Below are positions 8,893-17,350 of a stretch of 56,907 nucleotides of DNA, piece by piece. Position 1 is the first letter of the stretch; each line of letters opens with the position of its first letter. Origin of the DNA: Streptomyces xylophagus (GTDB taxonomy: Bacteria > Actinomycetota > Actinomycetes > Streptomycetales > Streptomycetaceae); NCBI RefSeq assembly GCF_000716435.1, contig NZ_JNWO01000043.1, positions 1 through 56,907 of the forward strand, in the 5' to 3' direction. The notes under the pieces were generated by a model that worked only from the letters and a program-made list of their open reading frames with translations, did no database searches and had not been told where the DNA came from. Both the position numbers and the translations under genes were made by a program.

Positions 8893-11759
8893 CCCGAACC
8901 GTGGAAACAGGCGCGCCCGTGAGGCGACCGGTGAAGCCGAGCGCAGCGGTGACGCGGCGGCTGATACGCAAGGAGACCCGTGGTGATCTGCCGCTGCTGG
9001 TCTGCCTCGCGGTGCTGGTCCTGGTGTTGACGGCGCTGTGCGCCTGGGCCCCCGCCCTCGCGGGTCGGCAGGAGGACCGGGCGCTGCGGCAGCGTGTCGA
9101 CGCCGCGCAGGCCGAGGGGCCGCTGATCAGCCTGAGCACCACGGCGGAGATCTTCAACACCGCGCCGCCCTCGGTCGACATGGCCGCCCTGCTCGGCGCC
9201 GGCCGCACCCTCACCGAGCAGCTCGGCGGCTCCGCCGCGCGGCGCCTGACCTTCAACGGCGGCGGCAGCTACGACTACGACCCGGCGTCCCTGATCACAC
9301 CGAGGCCGCCGGGGCCCGCGAACACCACCACGAATCTGACGGTCAGTTACCTGCCGTCCGCGCGAGCCCATCTGCGCTACGTCAGCGGTCACGCGCCCGC
9401 CGACCACACACCGCTGACCACCGCGCCGCAGATCGGTCTGTCGCAGGCCACCGCGCAGGCGCTCGGCGTCCGGGCCGGCAGTCGGCTGGCCCTCGAGTTC
9501 GCCAAGACGCCCGGGGCACAGAACGCACCGCCCCACGCGGAACTGCTGGTGAGCGGGATCTACCGCACCACGGCCACCACCGACGACTTCTGGACCGGCC
9601 GCGAGACGCTGGACCAGCCGTCGCGCTACCCGGCGGAACGCTCCACCGGCACGGTGCTCGCCGTCCAGGGCCTCGTCGGCCTCGACGCCGCCGACCTGCT
9701 GGCCGGCGCCGGGGTGGGCGGCCCACGGGTGACCTGGCAGTTGCGCGCCGACCTCTCCGGCGCCGCGCTCGACAAGGCCCGCGCACTGACCGGGCCGCTG
9801 TCCCACTACGGCGCGGACCTGAGCGCCGCCCGGTGCCAGGGCAGCGACTGGGTCACCGGCGACATCGGCTGCCTGGTCGGCGGCCAGGCCACCCAGTCCC
9901 TGCTGGTGACCGACTCCCTGACACCGCTGCTCGCCGCGTTCACCGCGCAGGACCAGCAGGCCAGAGCGCTGGCGACGTACGCCGTCGACGCGGTCGCCGC
10001 GGTCGCGCTGACCACCGTCGCCGTCTCCGTACGACTGCTGCTGCGCCGACGGCAGGCGCATCTGCGGTTGCAGCGGGCGCGGGGCGCGTCCACCGCGCGG
10101 CTGGTGCTGCTGCGCTGCGCCGTGGCCTGGCCGGTGGTGCTGATCGCGGCCCTGCTGGGCTGGGCGGCCGGACAGGCGCTCGCGCCCACCGGCACGTCCG
10201 GATCGCCGCAGCCGGTGCCCGCCGCGCTCGCCGCCGCCGTGGTGGCGCTGACGGTGCCGCTGATGACCTGGCTCGCGGTCCGCGAGCCGCGCAGGCCCGG
10301 CCGGTTGCGCCGCTCGCGCCGGAAGACCGCCGTGGGCCGGCGTGTGGTCCTGGAACTGACGGTGCTGCTCGCGGCGGCGGCAGGCGTGGTCGCGCTGCGC
10401 TCCCAGGGCCCCGACGGGATTCTGGGCGCGGTGCCGGTGCTGGTGGCGCTGGCCGTCGTACTGATCCTGCTGCGGCTCTACCCGCTCGTCCTTCGCCTGG
10501 TGCTACGGCAGACCCGGCGCGGCCGGGGAGCGGTGGGCTTCGTCGGGGCGGCCCGGGCCGCGCACGACGCACCGGCGACCGGGCTGGCCCTGTTCGTCCT
10601 GGTCCTGACCCTGGGCACGGCCGTGTTCGGCGGCCTGGTGCACCGTACGATCGACGACGGTCTGGCCACGGGTGCGGCCTGGACCACCGGCGCCGACGCG
10701 AGCGCGACGACCGCCGGGACCGCGACAACCCCGCCGGGGGCCGGCACCACGACCGGAATACGGACCGCCGTCCAGCGTCTGTACACCCTCGACATGGTGG
10801 GGCAGACCGACGGCGCGGTGTTCTCCCAGGTCGCCGTGATCACCCTGGATCCCCGCCAACTGGCCGCCGTAGCCCCGGAGTCACCGCTCGCCGACGCCCT
10901 GCTGTCCCGCCTGACCACCCCGCCGGGAACCCGGGCCGACGCGAACGTCCCGCTGCCGTCCTTCGTCTCACCCGACCTGCGGGCGAGAGAACGCACCGGC
11001 GACTTCACCTCCACCGTGGTGACCCAGGGCAAGCCCCCGGTGAACCTGACCTTCGAACCGGTCGGCACCCTCACCGCCGCGAACCTGCGCGACTCCCTCC
11101 TCGGTCCGGTCACGGCACAACTCGCCCCCGGGACGCCGATGTTGATCACCACTGCCACCGCCGAGGATCTGATACCTCAACAGTCCTCAGGCAGCACGGT
11201 GTTGCTCCTGAAGACCGAAGGTCCCGCCACTGCCGAACCCGCGGCGCTGCGGTCGGCGGCGGCCAAGGCGCTCGGACCGCTGGCCCGGATCCGCGTCCGC
11301 TCCGAGACCCTGAACTCCCTGCGCACGGACGGCCTGACGCAGGGCCTCGGCACGCTCTACACCACCACCTCGCTCCTGGCCGCGCTGTCGGGCCTACTGG
11401 CTCTCGCTCTGGAACTGACCCTCACCTCCCACGAGCGCGGCCGCACCACCTCGTACCTGCGCACGCTCGGACTGGGCGGCAAGGAGGCCGGGGCGATCCA
11501 CTTCCTGCAACTGCTGCCGCTGGCGGTGGCCTCGGCGGTGGGCGGCACGCTGCTCGGACTGCTCGAACCGCGGCTCATGGCAGGGACGTTGGACCTACGG
11601 CAGTTCACCGGCGGCCCGGCCCAACCGGCGCTGCGGACCGACTACTCGCTGACCCTCGCCCTCGTCGCCGGCGTGACCGCGCTGATCCTGGCAGCAGCGG
11701 CCACGGAGACGGTCCTTGCGCGTCGGCGCCAACTGGGGGCGGTACTGCGCCTGACGTGA
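8889..11759 (+). CDS. FtsX-like ABC transporter permease, second subunit
   Basis: About 956 residues if read from GTG 8889, whose first membrane segment LPLLVCLAVLVLVLTALCAW begins near residue 33. The frame is open back to ATG 8595, which would add a ~98-residue repetitive, strongly basic arm (RGGDPSRG-type); I think that is less likely. It has the same architecture as the first permease: large extracytoplasmic domains, an internal membrane block with LLLRRRQAHLRLQRARGAST, and a C-terminal FtsX block (TSHERGRTTSYLRTLGLGGK, then EAGAIHFLQLLPLAVASAV). It probably pairs with the upstream permease as a heterodimer served by the ATPase at 11795-12805. Confidence 0.85.
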   Translation: MTRTVETGAPVRRPVKPSAAVTRRLIRKETRGDLPLLVCLAVLVLVLTALCAWAPALAGRQEDRALRQRVDAAQAEGPLISLSTTAEIFNTAPPSVDMAALLGAGRTLTEQLGGSAARRLTFNGGGSYDYDPASLITPRPPGPANTTTNLTVSYLPSARAHLRYVSGHAPADHTPLTTAPQIGLSQATAQALGVRAGSRLALEFAKTPGAQNAPPHAELLVSGIYRTTATTDDFWTGRETLDQPSRYPAERSTGTVLAVQGLVGLDAADLLAGAGVGGPRVTWQLRADLSGAALDKARALTGPLSHYGADLSAARCQGSDWVTGDIGCLVGGQATQSLLVTDSLTPLLAAFTAQDQQARALATYAVDAVAAVALTTVAVSVRLLLRRRQAHLRLQRARGASTARLVLLRCAVAWPVVLIAALLGWAAGQALAPTGTSGSPQPVPAALAAAVVALTVPLMTWLAVREPRRPGRLRRSRRKTAVGRRVVLELTVLLAAAAGVVALRSQGPDGILGAVPVLVALAVVLILLRLYPLVLRLVLRQTRRGRGAVGFVGAARAAHDAPATGLALFVLVLTLGTAVFGGLVHRTIDDGLATGAAWTTGADASATTAGTATTPPGAGTTTGIRTAVQRLYTLDMVGQTDGAVFSQVAVITLDPRQLAAVAPESPLADALLSRLTTPPGTRADANVPLPSFVSPDLRARERTGDFTSTVVTQGKPPVNLTFEPVGTLTAANLRDSLLGPVTAQLAPGTPMLITTATAEDLIPQQSSGSTVLLLKTEGPATAEPAALRSAAAKALGPLARIRVRSETLNSLRTDGLTQGLGTLYTTTSLLAALSGLLALALELTLTSHERGRTTSYLRTLGLGGKEAGAIHFLQLLPLAVASAVGGTLLGLLEPRLMAGTLDLRQFTGGPAQPALRTDYSLTLALVAGVTALILAAAATETVLARRRQLGAVLRLT

Positions 11760-11794
11760 CGGCTGTCCGGGAGAGAGGACACGGGGCGAACCTC

Positions 11795-12805
11795 CTACTG
11801 CGCCCTCTTGTCGCCGCCCGCCCCTGCCTCCTCCGCCTCGGACTTCGCCCTCCGGGCGGCCTCGTCCGGCCATACGCCGATGTGGTCGCTCTCCAGGGCC
11901 AGCCGCACCCGCTTGCGCATGTGCAGACGCTCGGTGAACTCGCCCGGCAGCTGCAGCCGACCGCTGCCGTCGAGCACGGCGAACTCCTCGGCGGAGTGCA
12001 CCTCGACGCCGTCCTCGCCGGTGGCGACCCGGCGCAACACCTCTGTCGACGTACGGCCGTTGCGGATCCGTACGGTGCGCTGGACCTGCTCGGAGACCAG
12101 CGCGTCGTGGGTGACCACGACCACGGTGACGCCCAGGTCCTCGTTGGCCCGGCGCAGCGCGGCGAAGACCTCGTCGCTGGTGGCGGTGTCGAGCTCGCCG
12201 GTGGGTTCGTCGGCGAACAGCACCCGGGGTTCGTTGGCGTTGGCCACGGCGACGGCGACCCGCTGCTGCTCGCCGCCGGAGAGGGTGTCGGGGGTGCGGT
12301 CCCGGCAGTGGCCGACGGACAGCAGGTCGAGCAACTCCTCTGCCCGGGCCCGGCGTTGGGAGCGCTTGATCCCGGTGTACGTCATCGGAAGCATCACGTT
12401 CTCGGCCGCCGTGAGGTAGGGCAGCAGGTTGCGGGAGGTCTGCTGCCAGACGAAACCCACCGTCCCGCGCCGGTAGTTGAGCCGGTCCCGGCGCTTCATC
12501 GCGAGCAGGTCGTGTCCGGCGACCTCGGCGGCACCGGCGGTGGGCACGTCCTGGCCGGAGAGGATGCCGAGTAGCGTGGACTTGCCGGAGCCGGAGGCCC
12601 CGATCACCGCGATCATCTCGCCCTGCGCGACGGCCAGATCGAGGCCCTGGAGGGCCTGCACCTCGACGCCCTCGGTCTGGTAGATCCGCACCAGGTTCTC
12701 GCAGACGACCAGCCCCTCCTCGCGCTGCGGGACGGCGGCAGCGGCGGCCCGCCGACGCAGCTCGTCCAAGTCCGGTGCCCTGGACGGCTGTTCGTGAACT
12801 GCCAC
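11795..12805 (-). CDS. ABC transporter ATPase, MacB/LolD type, with C-terminal extension
   Basis: A 336-residue ATPase. Walker A GASGSGKST is at 69-77, the Q-loop at VWQQTSRNLL, the signature LSGGEQQRV near 170, Walker B VLFADEPTGELD near 192, and the switch His in VVVVTHD. After the ATPase core a ~90-residue tail contains DGSGRLQLPGEF.ERL.M...V.LA, which resembles a SpoVT/AbrB-like swapped-hairpin element (inference). GTG 12805 is preceded by GGGGGA. It is encoded convergently to the two FtsX permeases, 35 bases from the second one, and is the obvious energiser of that exporter although it cannot share their transcript. Confidence 0.88.
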   Translation of the reverse strand: MAVHEQPSRAPDLDELRRRAAAAAVPQREEGLVVCENLVRIYQTEGVEVQALQGLDLAVAQGEMIAVIGASGSGKSTLLGILSGQDVPTAGAAEVAGHDLLAMKRRDRLNYRRGTVGFVWQQTSRNLLPYLTAAENVMLPMTYTGIKRSQRRARAEELLDLLSVGHCRDRTPDTLSGGEQQRVAVAVANANEPRVLFADEPTGELDTATSDEVFAALRRANEDLGVTVVVVTHDALVSEQVQRTVRIRNGRTSTEVLRRVATGEDGVEVHSAEEFAVLDGSGRLQLPGEFTERLHMRKRVRLALESDHIGVWPDEAARRAKSEAEEAGAGGDKRAQ

Positions 12806-12898
12806 GCGGTCCCCCGAGGAGGTGAAGTGTGCGGACGAGCTGTCGGACAGCGGCCAGGGTAGTGCGGAAGTGCGACGAGGCAGGCCCCGTCTCCCCTT

Positions 12899-12934
12899 GC
12901 TCCTTACTCCACTTACTCCTTACTCCTTACTCCA
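12899..12934. repeat. Short TTACTCC repeats
   Basis: Four copies of TTACTCC, some preceded by C or CAC, lie in the 121-base gap between the ATPase start and the ogt stop. The run is pyrimidine-rich on this strand. No hairpin or gene is apparent; it is probably slippage-prone filler. Confidence 0.6.
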
Positions 12935-13481
12935 CCGAACCCAGCGCGTCTTCCAAGGTCAGCAGCAGCACCTTGCGGTCAAGTCCCCCCGCATAGCCCG
13001 TCATTGACCCGTCGGCGCCGATCACCCGGTGGCAGGGGCGCACGACCAGCAGCGGGTTGGCGCCGATCGCCCCGCCCACGGCCCGGACGGCGGGCCGGGA
13101 CGCGCCGATGCGGGCGGCGATCTCGCCGTACGTCGTCGTCGCGCCGTACGGGACGGAGTCCAGGGCGTTCCACACCCGCTCGCGGAAGTCGGTGCCGGAG
13201 GTGCGCAACTCCAGGTGGAATTCCTTGAGTTCACCGGCGAAGTAGGCGGCGAGCTGTTCGCCGGCGGCACGGAAGGGGCCGGGGTCCTGCCGCCACTCCG
13301 GCTGCACGGTACGGCCGCCCTTCTGGCCGGGGACGGAGAGGGAGGTGAGGGCGCCGGTGTCGTCGGCGGTGAGGAGGAGTCGGCCGAGAGGGCTCTCGAA
13401 ACTCGTCCAGCGGACGATGGTCGGGTCGGTCACCTGATCTGTCACCTGATCTGCCGTCAGGTCGGTCATCGGGTCGGTCAT
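12927..13481 (-). CDS. ogt: Methylated-DNA--protein-cysteine methyltransferase
   Basis: A 184-residue DNA repair protein that transfers the alkyl group from O6-alkylguanine to its own cysteine. The active site PCHRVIGADG has Cys at residue 150. Upstream are the helix-turn-helix region FRERVWNALDSVPYGATTTY and the conserved NPLLVVRPCHR approach. The N-terminus carries a repeated MTDP/QVTD stretch (residues 1-20) that looks like a small duplication. ATG 13481 overlaps the alkA stop (ATGA), so the two repair genes are translationally coupled. Confidence 0.93.
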   Translation of the reverse strand: MTDPMTDLTADQVTDQVTDPTIVRWTSFESPLGRLLLTADDTGALTSLSVPGQKGGRTVQPEWRQDPGPFRAAGEQLAAYFAGELKEFHLELRTSGTDFRERVWNALDSVPYGATTTYGEIAARIGASRPAVRAVGGAIGANPLLVVRPCHRVIGADGSMTGYAGGLDRKVLLLTLEDALGSVE

Positions 13482-14878
13482 CGGGACTCCAACTCCCCTG
13501 CCGTGCGCAGGTGTTGTACGGCGTACGAACGCCAGGGGCGCCAGGCGTCCGGAACGTCGGCGCCGGGCGGCGCCACGTCGGGGTCGCCGAGGGCGCGGGT
13601 GCGGATGACGGCGACGGTGGCGGCGTCCATGCCGGGCAGCGCGAGCAGAGCGTCCTGCGCGTCGTCCCGGTCGACGCCGGCGTCGAGTCGTACGGTGCCG
13701 TCGGCCAGGGCGGTGGCGAGGGCGGCCAGGGGATCGCCGAGCGCGGTCCCGGCCAGGGCGGTCGGCTCGGGGAACAGGTGGGTGAGGGTGCCGGACGGGG
13801 CATCCAGTGTCTTGCCGTGCCGAAGCACCAGCTCCCCGGCCGCCGCCTGCCCCACCAAGGCCCGTACCGCCAGTTCCTCGGGATCGGCGGCGCCCGGTGA
13901 GCGCAGTCCCGGCCGGGCCGCGACGAGTGGGCCGAGCCGGGGATCGTCGCCCAGCCGCTCGTCGACGGCGTACGGATCGGCGTCGAGGTCGAAGAGCCGA
14001 CGCAGCCGCTGTACGGCGGTGGTCAGGTCGCGGTGGTCGGAGAGGTGCAGACGGGCGTCGAGCCAGCCGCCGGGGTGGGCCGGGGTCGCGGCACTGAGGG
14101 CGCCGGGGCGTTCGTCGACGGCGGCGATCCCGGTACCGTACGGGAGGCGGAGGGTGCGGCGGTAGGTGCGGCGACCCGGGGTGCCGGTGATCTCCTCGAT
14201 GCCGGGGATCGCCTCGCGTTGCAGCAGGTCGAAGACGGCGCCGGACTGATACGGGCCCCGGTGCGCGAGGCGCAGAGGGATTCCGGCGGCCGACCCGGTC
14301 CCTCTCCCTCTCGTCGGACCCTTGGGAGCGCTGGTGCGCAACTCGCTCGGGGTCGACGCGTACACGGCGCGGATCGTGTCGTTGAACTGGCGCACGCTGG
14401 CGAACCCGGCCGCGAAGGCGATCTCCGTGATCGGCAGGTCCGTGGTCTGCACCAACACCCGTGCGGTGTGCGCCCGTTGGGCCCGGGCGAGGGCGACGGG
14501 ACCGGCGCCGAGTTCGGCGGTGAGCTGTCGCTGGACCTGCCGTGCGCTGTAACCCAGCCGTACGGCGAGCCCGGCGACGCCCTCGCGGTCCACCACGCCG
14601 TCGCCGATCAGCCGCATGGCGCGGCCCACGACATCGGCGCGCGCGTTCCACTCGGCCGACCCCGGTACGGCGTCGGGACGGCACCGCCGGCAGGCCCGGA
14701 AACCCGAGCCCTGCGCGGCGGCGGCCGTCGCGAAGAACCGCACATTGCGCCGCTTCGGCGTCACTGCCGGGCAACTGGGCCGGCAGTAGATCCCGGTCGT
14801 GGCGACGCCGAAGAAGAACTCGCCGTCGAACCGGGCGTCCCGGCTCCGTACGGCTTCGTACCTGGTGTCTTCGTCCAT
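13478..14878 (-). CDS. alkA: Ada-AlkA fusion: adaptive-response regulator / 3-methyladenine DNA glycosylase
   Basis: A 466-residue three-part protein. Residues 1-80 are the Ada zinc domain, with ligand/nucleophile cysteines at YCRPSC (32 and 36) and ACRRC (63 and 66); one accepts methyl groups from DNA phosphotriesters. Residues ~85-190 form an AraC-type helix-turn-helix (ITEIAFAAGFASVRQFNDTI). Residues ~200-466 form an AlkA glycosylase domain ending in the helix-hairpin-helix region with LLALPGMDAATVAVIRTRAL and catalytic Asp in GADVPDAW. It excises alkylated bases and likely activates its own operon with ogt. ATG 14878 is chosen because GGAGGG lies at the right distance. Confidence 0.93.
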   Translation of the reverse strand: MDEDTRYEAVRSRDARFDGEFFFGVATTGIYCRPSCPAVTPKRRNVRFFATAAAAQGSGFRACRRCRPDAVPGSAEWNARADVVGRAMRLIGDGVVDREGVAGLAVRLGYSARQVQRQLTAELGAGPVALARAQRAHTARVLVQTTDLPITEIAFAAGFASVRQFNDTIRAVYASTPSELRTSAPKGPTRGRGTGSAAGIPLRLAHRGPYQSGAVFDLLQREAIPGIEEITGTPGRRTYRRTLRLPYGTGIAAVDERPGALSAATPAHPGGWLDARLHLSDHRDLTTAVQRLRRLFDLDADPYAVDERLGDDPRLGPLVAARPGLRSPGAADPEELAVRALVGQAAAGELVLRHGKTLDAPSGTLTHLFPEPTALAGTALGDPLAALATALADGTVRLDAGVDRDDAQDALLALPGMDAATVAVIRTRALGDPDVAPPGADVPDAWRPWRSYAVQHLRTAGELESR

Positions 14879-14990
14879 CACGCCCTCCAGTCTCCGCCAT
14901 CCCCGGGTATGGGGCTGGCGGAAATCGGACGTGGCGTTGACGCGGTGCCGGACTGGACCGGGCCGGGTTGAACCGAAGTGGGCTGGGCCG

Positions 14991-16094
14991 CTACGCCCGG
15001 CGCCCCCGCTTCGCCTCCATGGCGGCCTTGCCCTCCGCCCCCTTCCGCTTCCAGTCGCGGCGCAGTTCGGCCCTGACCCGGGCGTCGGTCTTGGCGACGA
15101 TCCACTGGTTCTCGCGCATGAGCTTGCGGTAGCTGTCGAGCCGGCGTTCGGGCAGCTCGCCCGAGTCGAGGGCGGCGAGCACCGCGCAGCCCGGCTCTGC
15201 GGTGTGGGCGCAGTCGTGGAAACGGCACCGTCCCGCCAGTTCCTCGATCTCGGCGAAGACCTGTCCGACCCCGGTCTGCGCGTCCCAGAGTCCTACGCCG
15301 CGCAGCCCTGGGGTGTCGATCAATACCCCGCCGCCGGGCAGGACGAGCAGGTTGCGCGTGGTCGTCGTGTGCCGGCCCTTGCCGTCCACGTCACGCGTCG
15401 CCTGGACATCCATCACGTCCTCGCCTAGAAGCGCGTTCGCAAGCGTCGACTTGCCCGCACCGGACTGCCCGAGCAGCACGGACGTACCCCCGGCGGCGAC
15501 CGCGGCGAGGACGTCGGTGCCCTCCCCGGTCGCGGCACTGACACTCAGCACCGGCACACCCGGCGCCGTCGTCTCCACGTCCTGCACGAGATACGACAGC
15601 GTCACCGCGTCCGGCACGAGGTCGGCCTTGGTCAGCACGACCACGGGCTGGGCACCGGACTCCCACGCGAGCGCGAGAAACCGTTCGATACGGCCGAGGT
15701 CGAGTTCCCCGGTCAGCGGTACGGCGACGATCGCGTGGTCGACATTGGCCGCGAGGATCTGCCCCTCGGACCGCTTGGAAGAGGTGGACCGCACAAAGGC
15801 GGTGCGGCGCGGCAGGAGCGTTCGTACGTACCGTGGACTGCCGCCCTCGGGATCGACGGCGGCCCAGTCGCCCGTGCACACGACCTTCATCGGGTCACGC
15901 GGAACGACGAACTCGGTGTCCGCACGGACGGTACCGGCCGACGTGACGACATCGCACAGGCCGCGGTCGACCCGTACGACGCGGCCAGGCAGGAGCCCCT
16001 GCTCGGCATACGGTACGAACTCGGCCTCCCAGTCCGCATCCCAGCCGTAGACGGCAAGAGGATGCGAGGAAACCGAAACAGAAGAGAAAGACAA
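14991..16094 (-). CDS. rsgA: Ribosome small-subunit-dependent GTPase A (RsgA-type)
   Basis: A 367-residue circularly permuted GTPase that acts in late 30S subunit maturation. An OB-fold region (about 30-100) comes first. Then G4 TKAD at 155-158, G5-like SVSAATG, G1 GQSGAGKST at 209-217 and G3 DTPG near 254, which is the permuted order of the family. The C-terminal zinc knuckle reads CRFHDCAHTAEPGC. The TTG at 16094 is chosen as start: AAGGG lies 7 bases upstream and the family begins close to this point, although the frame is open to 16235. The start region can form two alternative hairpins and is preceded by a 23-codon ORF. Confidence 0.88.
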   Translation of the reverse strand: MSFSSVSVSSHPLAVYGWDADWEAEFVPYAEQGLLPGRVVRVDRGLCDVVTSAGTVRADTEFVVPRDPMKVVCTGDWAAVDPEGGSPRYVRTLLPRRTAFVRSTSSKRSEGQILAANVDHAIVAVPLTGELDLGRIERFLALAWESGAQPVVVLTKADLVPDAVTLSYLVQDVETTAPGVPVLSVSAATGEGTDVLAAVAAGGTSVLLGQSGAGKSTLANALLGEDVMDVQATRDVDGKGRHTTTTRNLLVLPGGGVLIDTPGLRGVGLWDAQTGVGQVFAEIEELAGRCRFHDCAHTAEPGCAVLAALDSGELPERRLDSYRKLMRENQWIVAKTDARVRAELRRDWKRKGAEGKAAMEAKRGRRA

Positions 16095-16115
16095 GGGGTG
16101 ACCCTTCACAAGGGT
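16092..16115 (-). promoter_or_regulatory. Two mutually exclusive hairpins over the rsgA ribosome site and TTG start
   Basis: On the minus strand ACCCTT-GTG-AAGGGT (plus-strand 16101-16115) pairs six bases around three. The AAGGG inside it, the only good ribosome site for the TTG start, can instead pair with the following CCCTT (AAGGG-TCAC-CCCTT), which takes in the first bases of the start codon. Either hairpin would mask initiation, so translation may depend on what happens upstream. The same bases are present in copy 2 (24004-24027). Function is inferred. Confidence 0.5.
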
Positions 16116-16156
16116 GGCCCGGCACCGCGCACAGAGACGCGGGAAGAGTGGAGAGG

Positions 16157-16228
16157 TCAGCCGGAGGCCACGGAAGTGGACTTGATGAACTTCCGGATGC
16201 GGGCAGCGCCCATCACAGAGACAGCCAT
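16157..16228 (-). CDS. 23-codon leader ORF (mini-ORF), copy 1
   Basis: The ORF starts ATG 16228, 6 bases after GGGAGGTG, the strongest ribosome site nearby, and stops TGA 16157. The product begins MAVSVMGAARIRKFIKSTS and ends VASG. It lies 62 bases upstream of the rsgA TTG start. Copy 2 (24069-24140) keeps start, stop and length with five substitutions. Copy 3 (30013 downward) keeps the start and the core GAARIRKFIKST but has lost the stop. I do not recognise the peptide. It could be a regulatory leader peptide or a short basic functional peptide. Confidence 0.55.
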   Translation of the reverse strand: MAVSVMGAARIRKFIKSTSVASG

Positions 16229-16262
16229 CGGTCACACCTCCCAGACACGCTCAAGTCACGCA

Positions 16263-16281
16263 CGGCAACGTGTGGTTGCCG
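16263..16281 (-). promoter_or_regulatory. Conserved hairpin/operator upstream of mini-ORF, copy 1
   Basis: CGGCAAC and GTTGCCG form a perfect 7-bp inverted repeat around 5 bases, about 35 bases upstream of the mini-ORF start. Copy 3 (30050-30068) keeps both arms and the loop length with a different loop. Copy 2 (24176-24195) has changed arms, CGGCACC with GGTG(A)CCG, that still pair. Loop change with arm conservation, plus the compensatory change, points to a selected structure or dyad operator. Confidence 0.55.
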
Positions 16282-16345
16282 CTCGAACAACACCGACTCT
16301 AGAAGGTGCGTGGGCTGCGATGCCACCGAATTACGGGGCACCCAT

Positions 16346-17350
16346 AGCGAACACGCTCCCGTCCTTCCGTAGGCCCCAGCATCCTGTGCCCACGGCACCA
16401 GACCGCCGAGATCGGCAACCCAACCTCGGGGAAGCTCTGTCACCGCATACGGATCGTTGAGTATCACCACATCGCCCAGTGCTGGAGCGGTCGTCGATAC
16501 GTCACTTCGGAGGATGCGACCCCAGCCGATACCTGGCGAGGCGGTGACCACCTGGTTGGCTCATCTCAGGAGTGAGGTCCGGGTATTCCGAGGCTGTCTC
16601 TTCTGCCCGCAGTCGATCGAGGCAGCGTGTCACGCGTGTCTGGGCTACCGAGAGACCGCTCGACCGCGGTGACGGTGGGGTGGCGTCCGGCGGCGTCAGC
16701 CAGTTCGAGGACAATATCGATGGCAGCCATAACGGCGTCGGCGTCGGACCGGGCGCATTCACAGCTTGGGCTCCGGGGCCTGGAGGGCGAGGAACGAGGC
16801 CCCTCTCGCGGCGTTGCTCTTCGAGGTGATGCCGGACGTAGGGGGCAGTCGCCGCCGACGAGCGCGGTGTCCGGAGCGCCCACGCGGCAAAACGGGCCTG
16901 TCTGTTGGCGGGAGACAACAAAGTCGCGGCCGGGCCAACGCCTGGCTGTTGCCATGATCGGTGCCTCGATAAGGCCGGACGGCGTGCTGCACAGGGCACG
17001 GTCAGGGTTTGTAGACGCGGGTGAGAAAAGTGCCCGGGCACAGGTGCGGGTCATAGCGGGCCAGGATGCGGCGCAGGGAGACGCGTTTCGGCCTCCGCTC
17101 CCACCAAACCGGTCAAGGCCAGCTGGTCGTCAGACATCGGAGCTCCCTGTTCTGGTCAGGCGGGTGGGCTCGAGGTAGACCCCGGCAAGCATCGTTCAGC
17201 ATGCAGACGGCCCAGCAGGCGGTGTCCGTTTCTCGGCGGCGCCTCGGACGGTTCCCACCCAACAGAATGTGATTTTCTAGTGTCAGTGCGTGAGGTCACC
17301 GTGCTACTGTCCCCACCCGAGGCGAGCCGCTCACGAGGGGGAACTCACAG
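16346..17350. other. About 1 kb with no convincing gene
   Basis: Open frames here are short, overlap one another and lack family-like sequence. The minus-strand end next to the leader (to ~16440) resembles the corresponding part upstream of leader copy 2. A minus-strand ATG at 17137 with a GGGAG site opens only a 28-codon frame. Near the downstream operon, TGTCAG (about 17282) and TACTGT, 18 bases apart, could be a promoter for the gene at 17351. Base composition is lower in GC than the housekeeping genes, consistent with decayed or imported DNA. Confidence 0.5.

Larger units (their letters stand above)
16083..16345 (-). repeat. rsgA leader block, copy 1 of 3
   Basis: On the minus strand this block contains, in order: an AATTCGGTGGC element (about 16320-16340), a hairpin (16263-16281), a strong GGGAGGTGTGACC ribosome site, a 23-codon ORF (16157-16228), then the rsgA start region with its hairpins. 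The same series is found at about 23998-24260 (upstream of a decayed rsgA) and, without the rsgA start part, at about 29942-30128. Copies 1 and 2 also share weaker similarity for about 90 bases further upstream. Confidence 0.85.

Noticed and set aside
7166..9256. 696-codon minus-strand frame with repeats
   Set aside because: Antisense shadow of the first permease and the repeat block; no family-like sequence.
9038..12574. 1178-codon plus-strand frame
   Set aside because: Arg/Ala/Gly-rich frame shadow of the second permease and the antisense ATPase.
14991..16235. Extended rsgA start at 16235
   Set aside because: It would run through the mini-ORF and leader hairpins in another frame; the TTG at 16094 has the ribosome site and family-like start.
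16213..16551. 112-codon minus-strand frame with GDVVILNDPY phrase (hydantoinase-like)
   Set aside because: A single short phrase, no further match and no good start; likely chance or relic.
16502..17054. Overlapping minus-strand frames before the STAND operon
   Set aside because: Two competing frames with biased composition and no recognisable domain.
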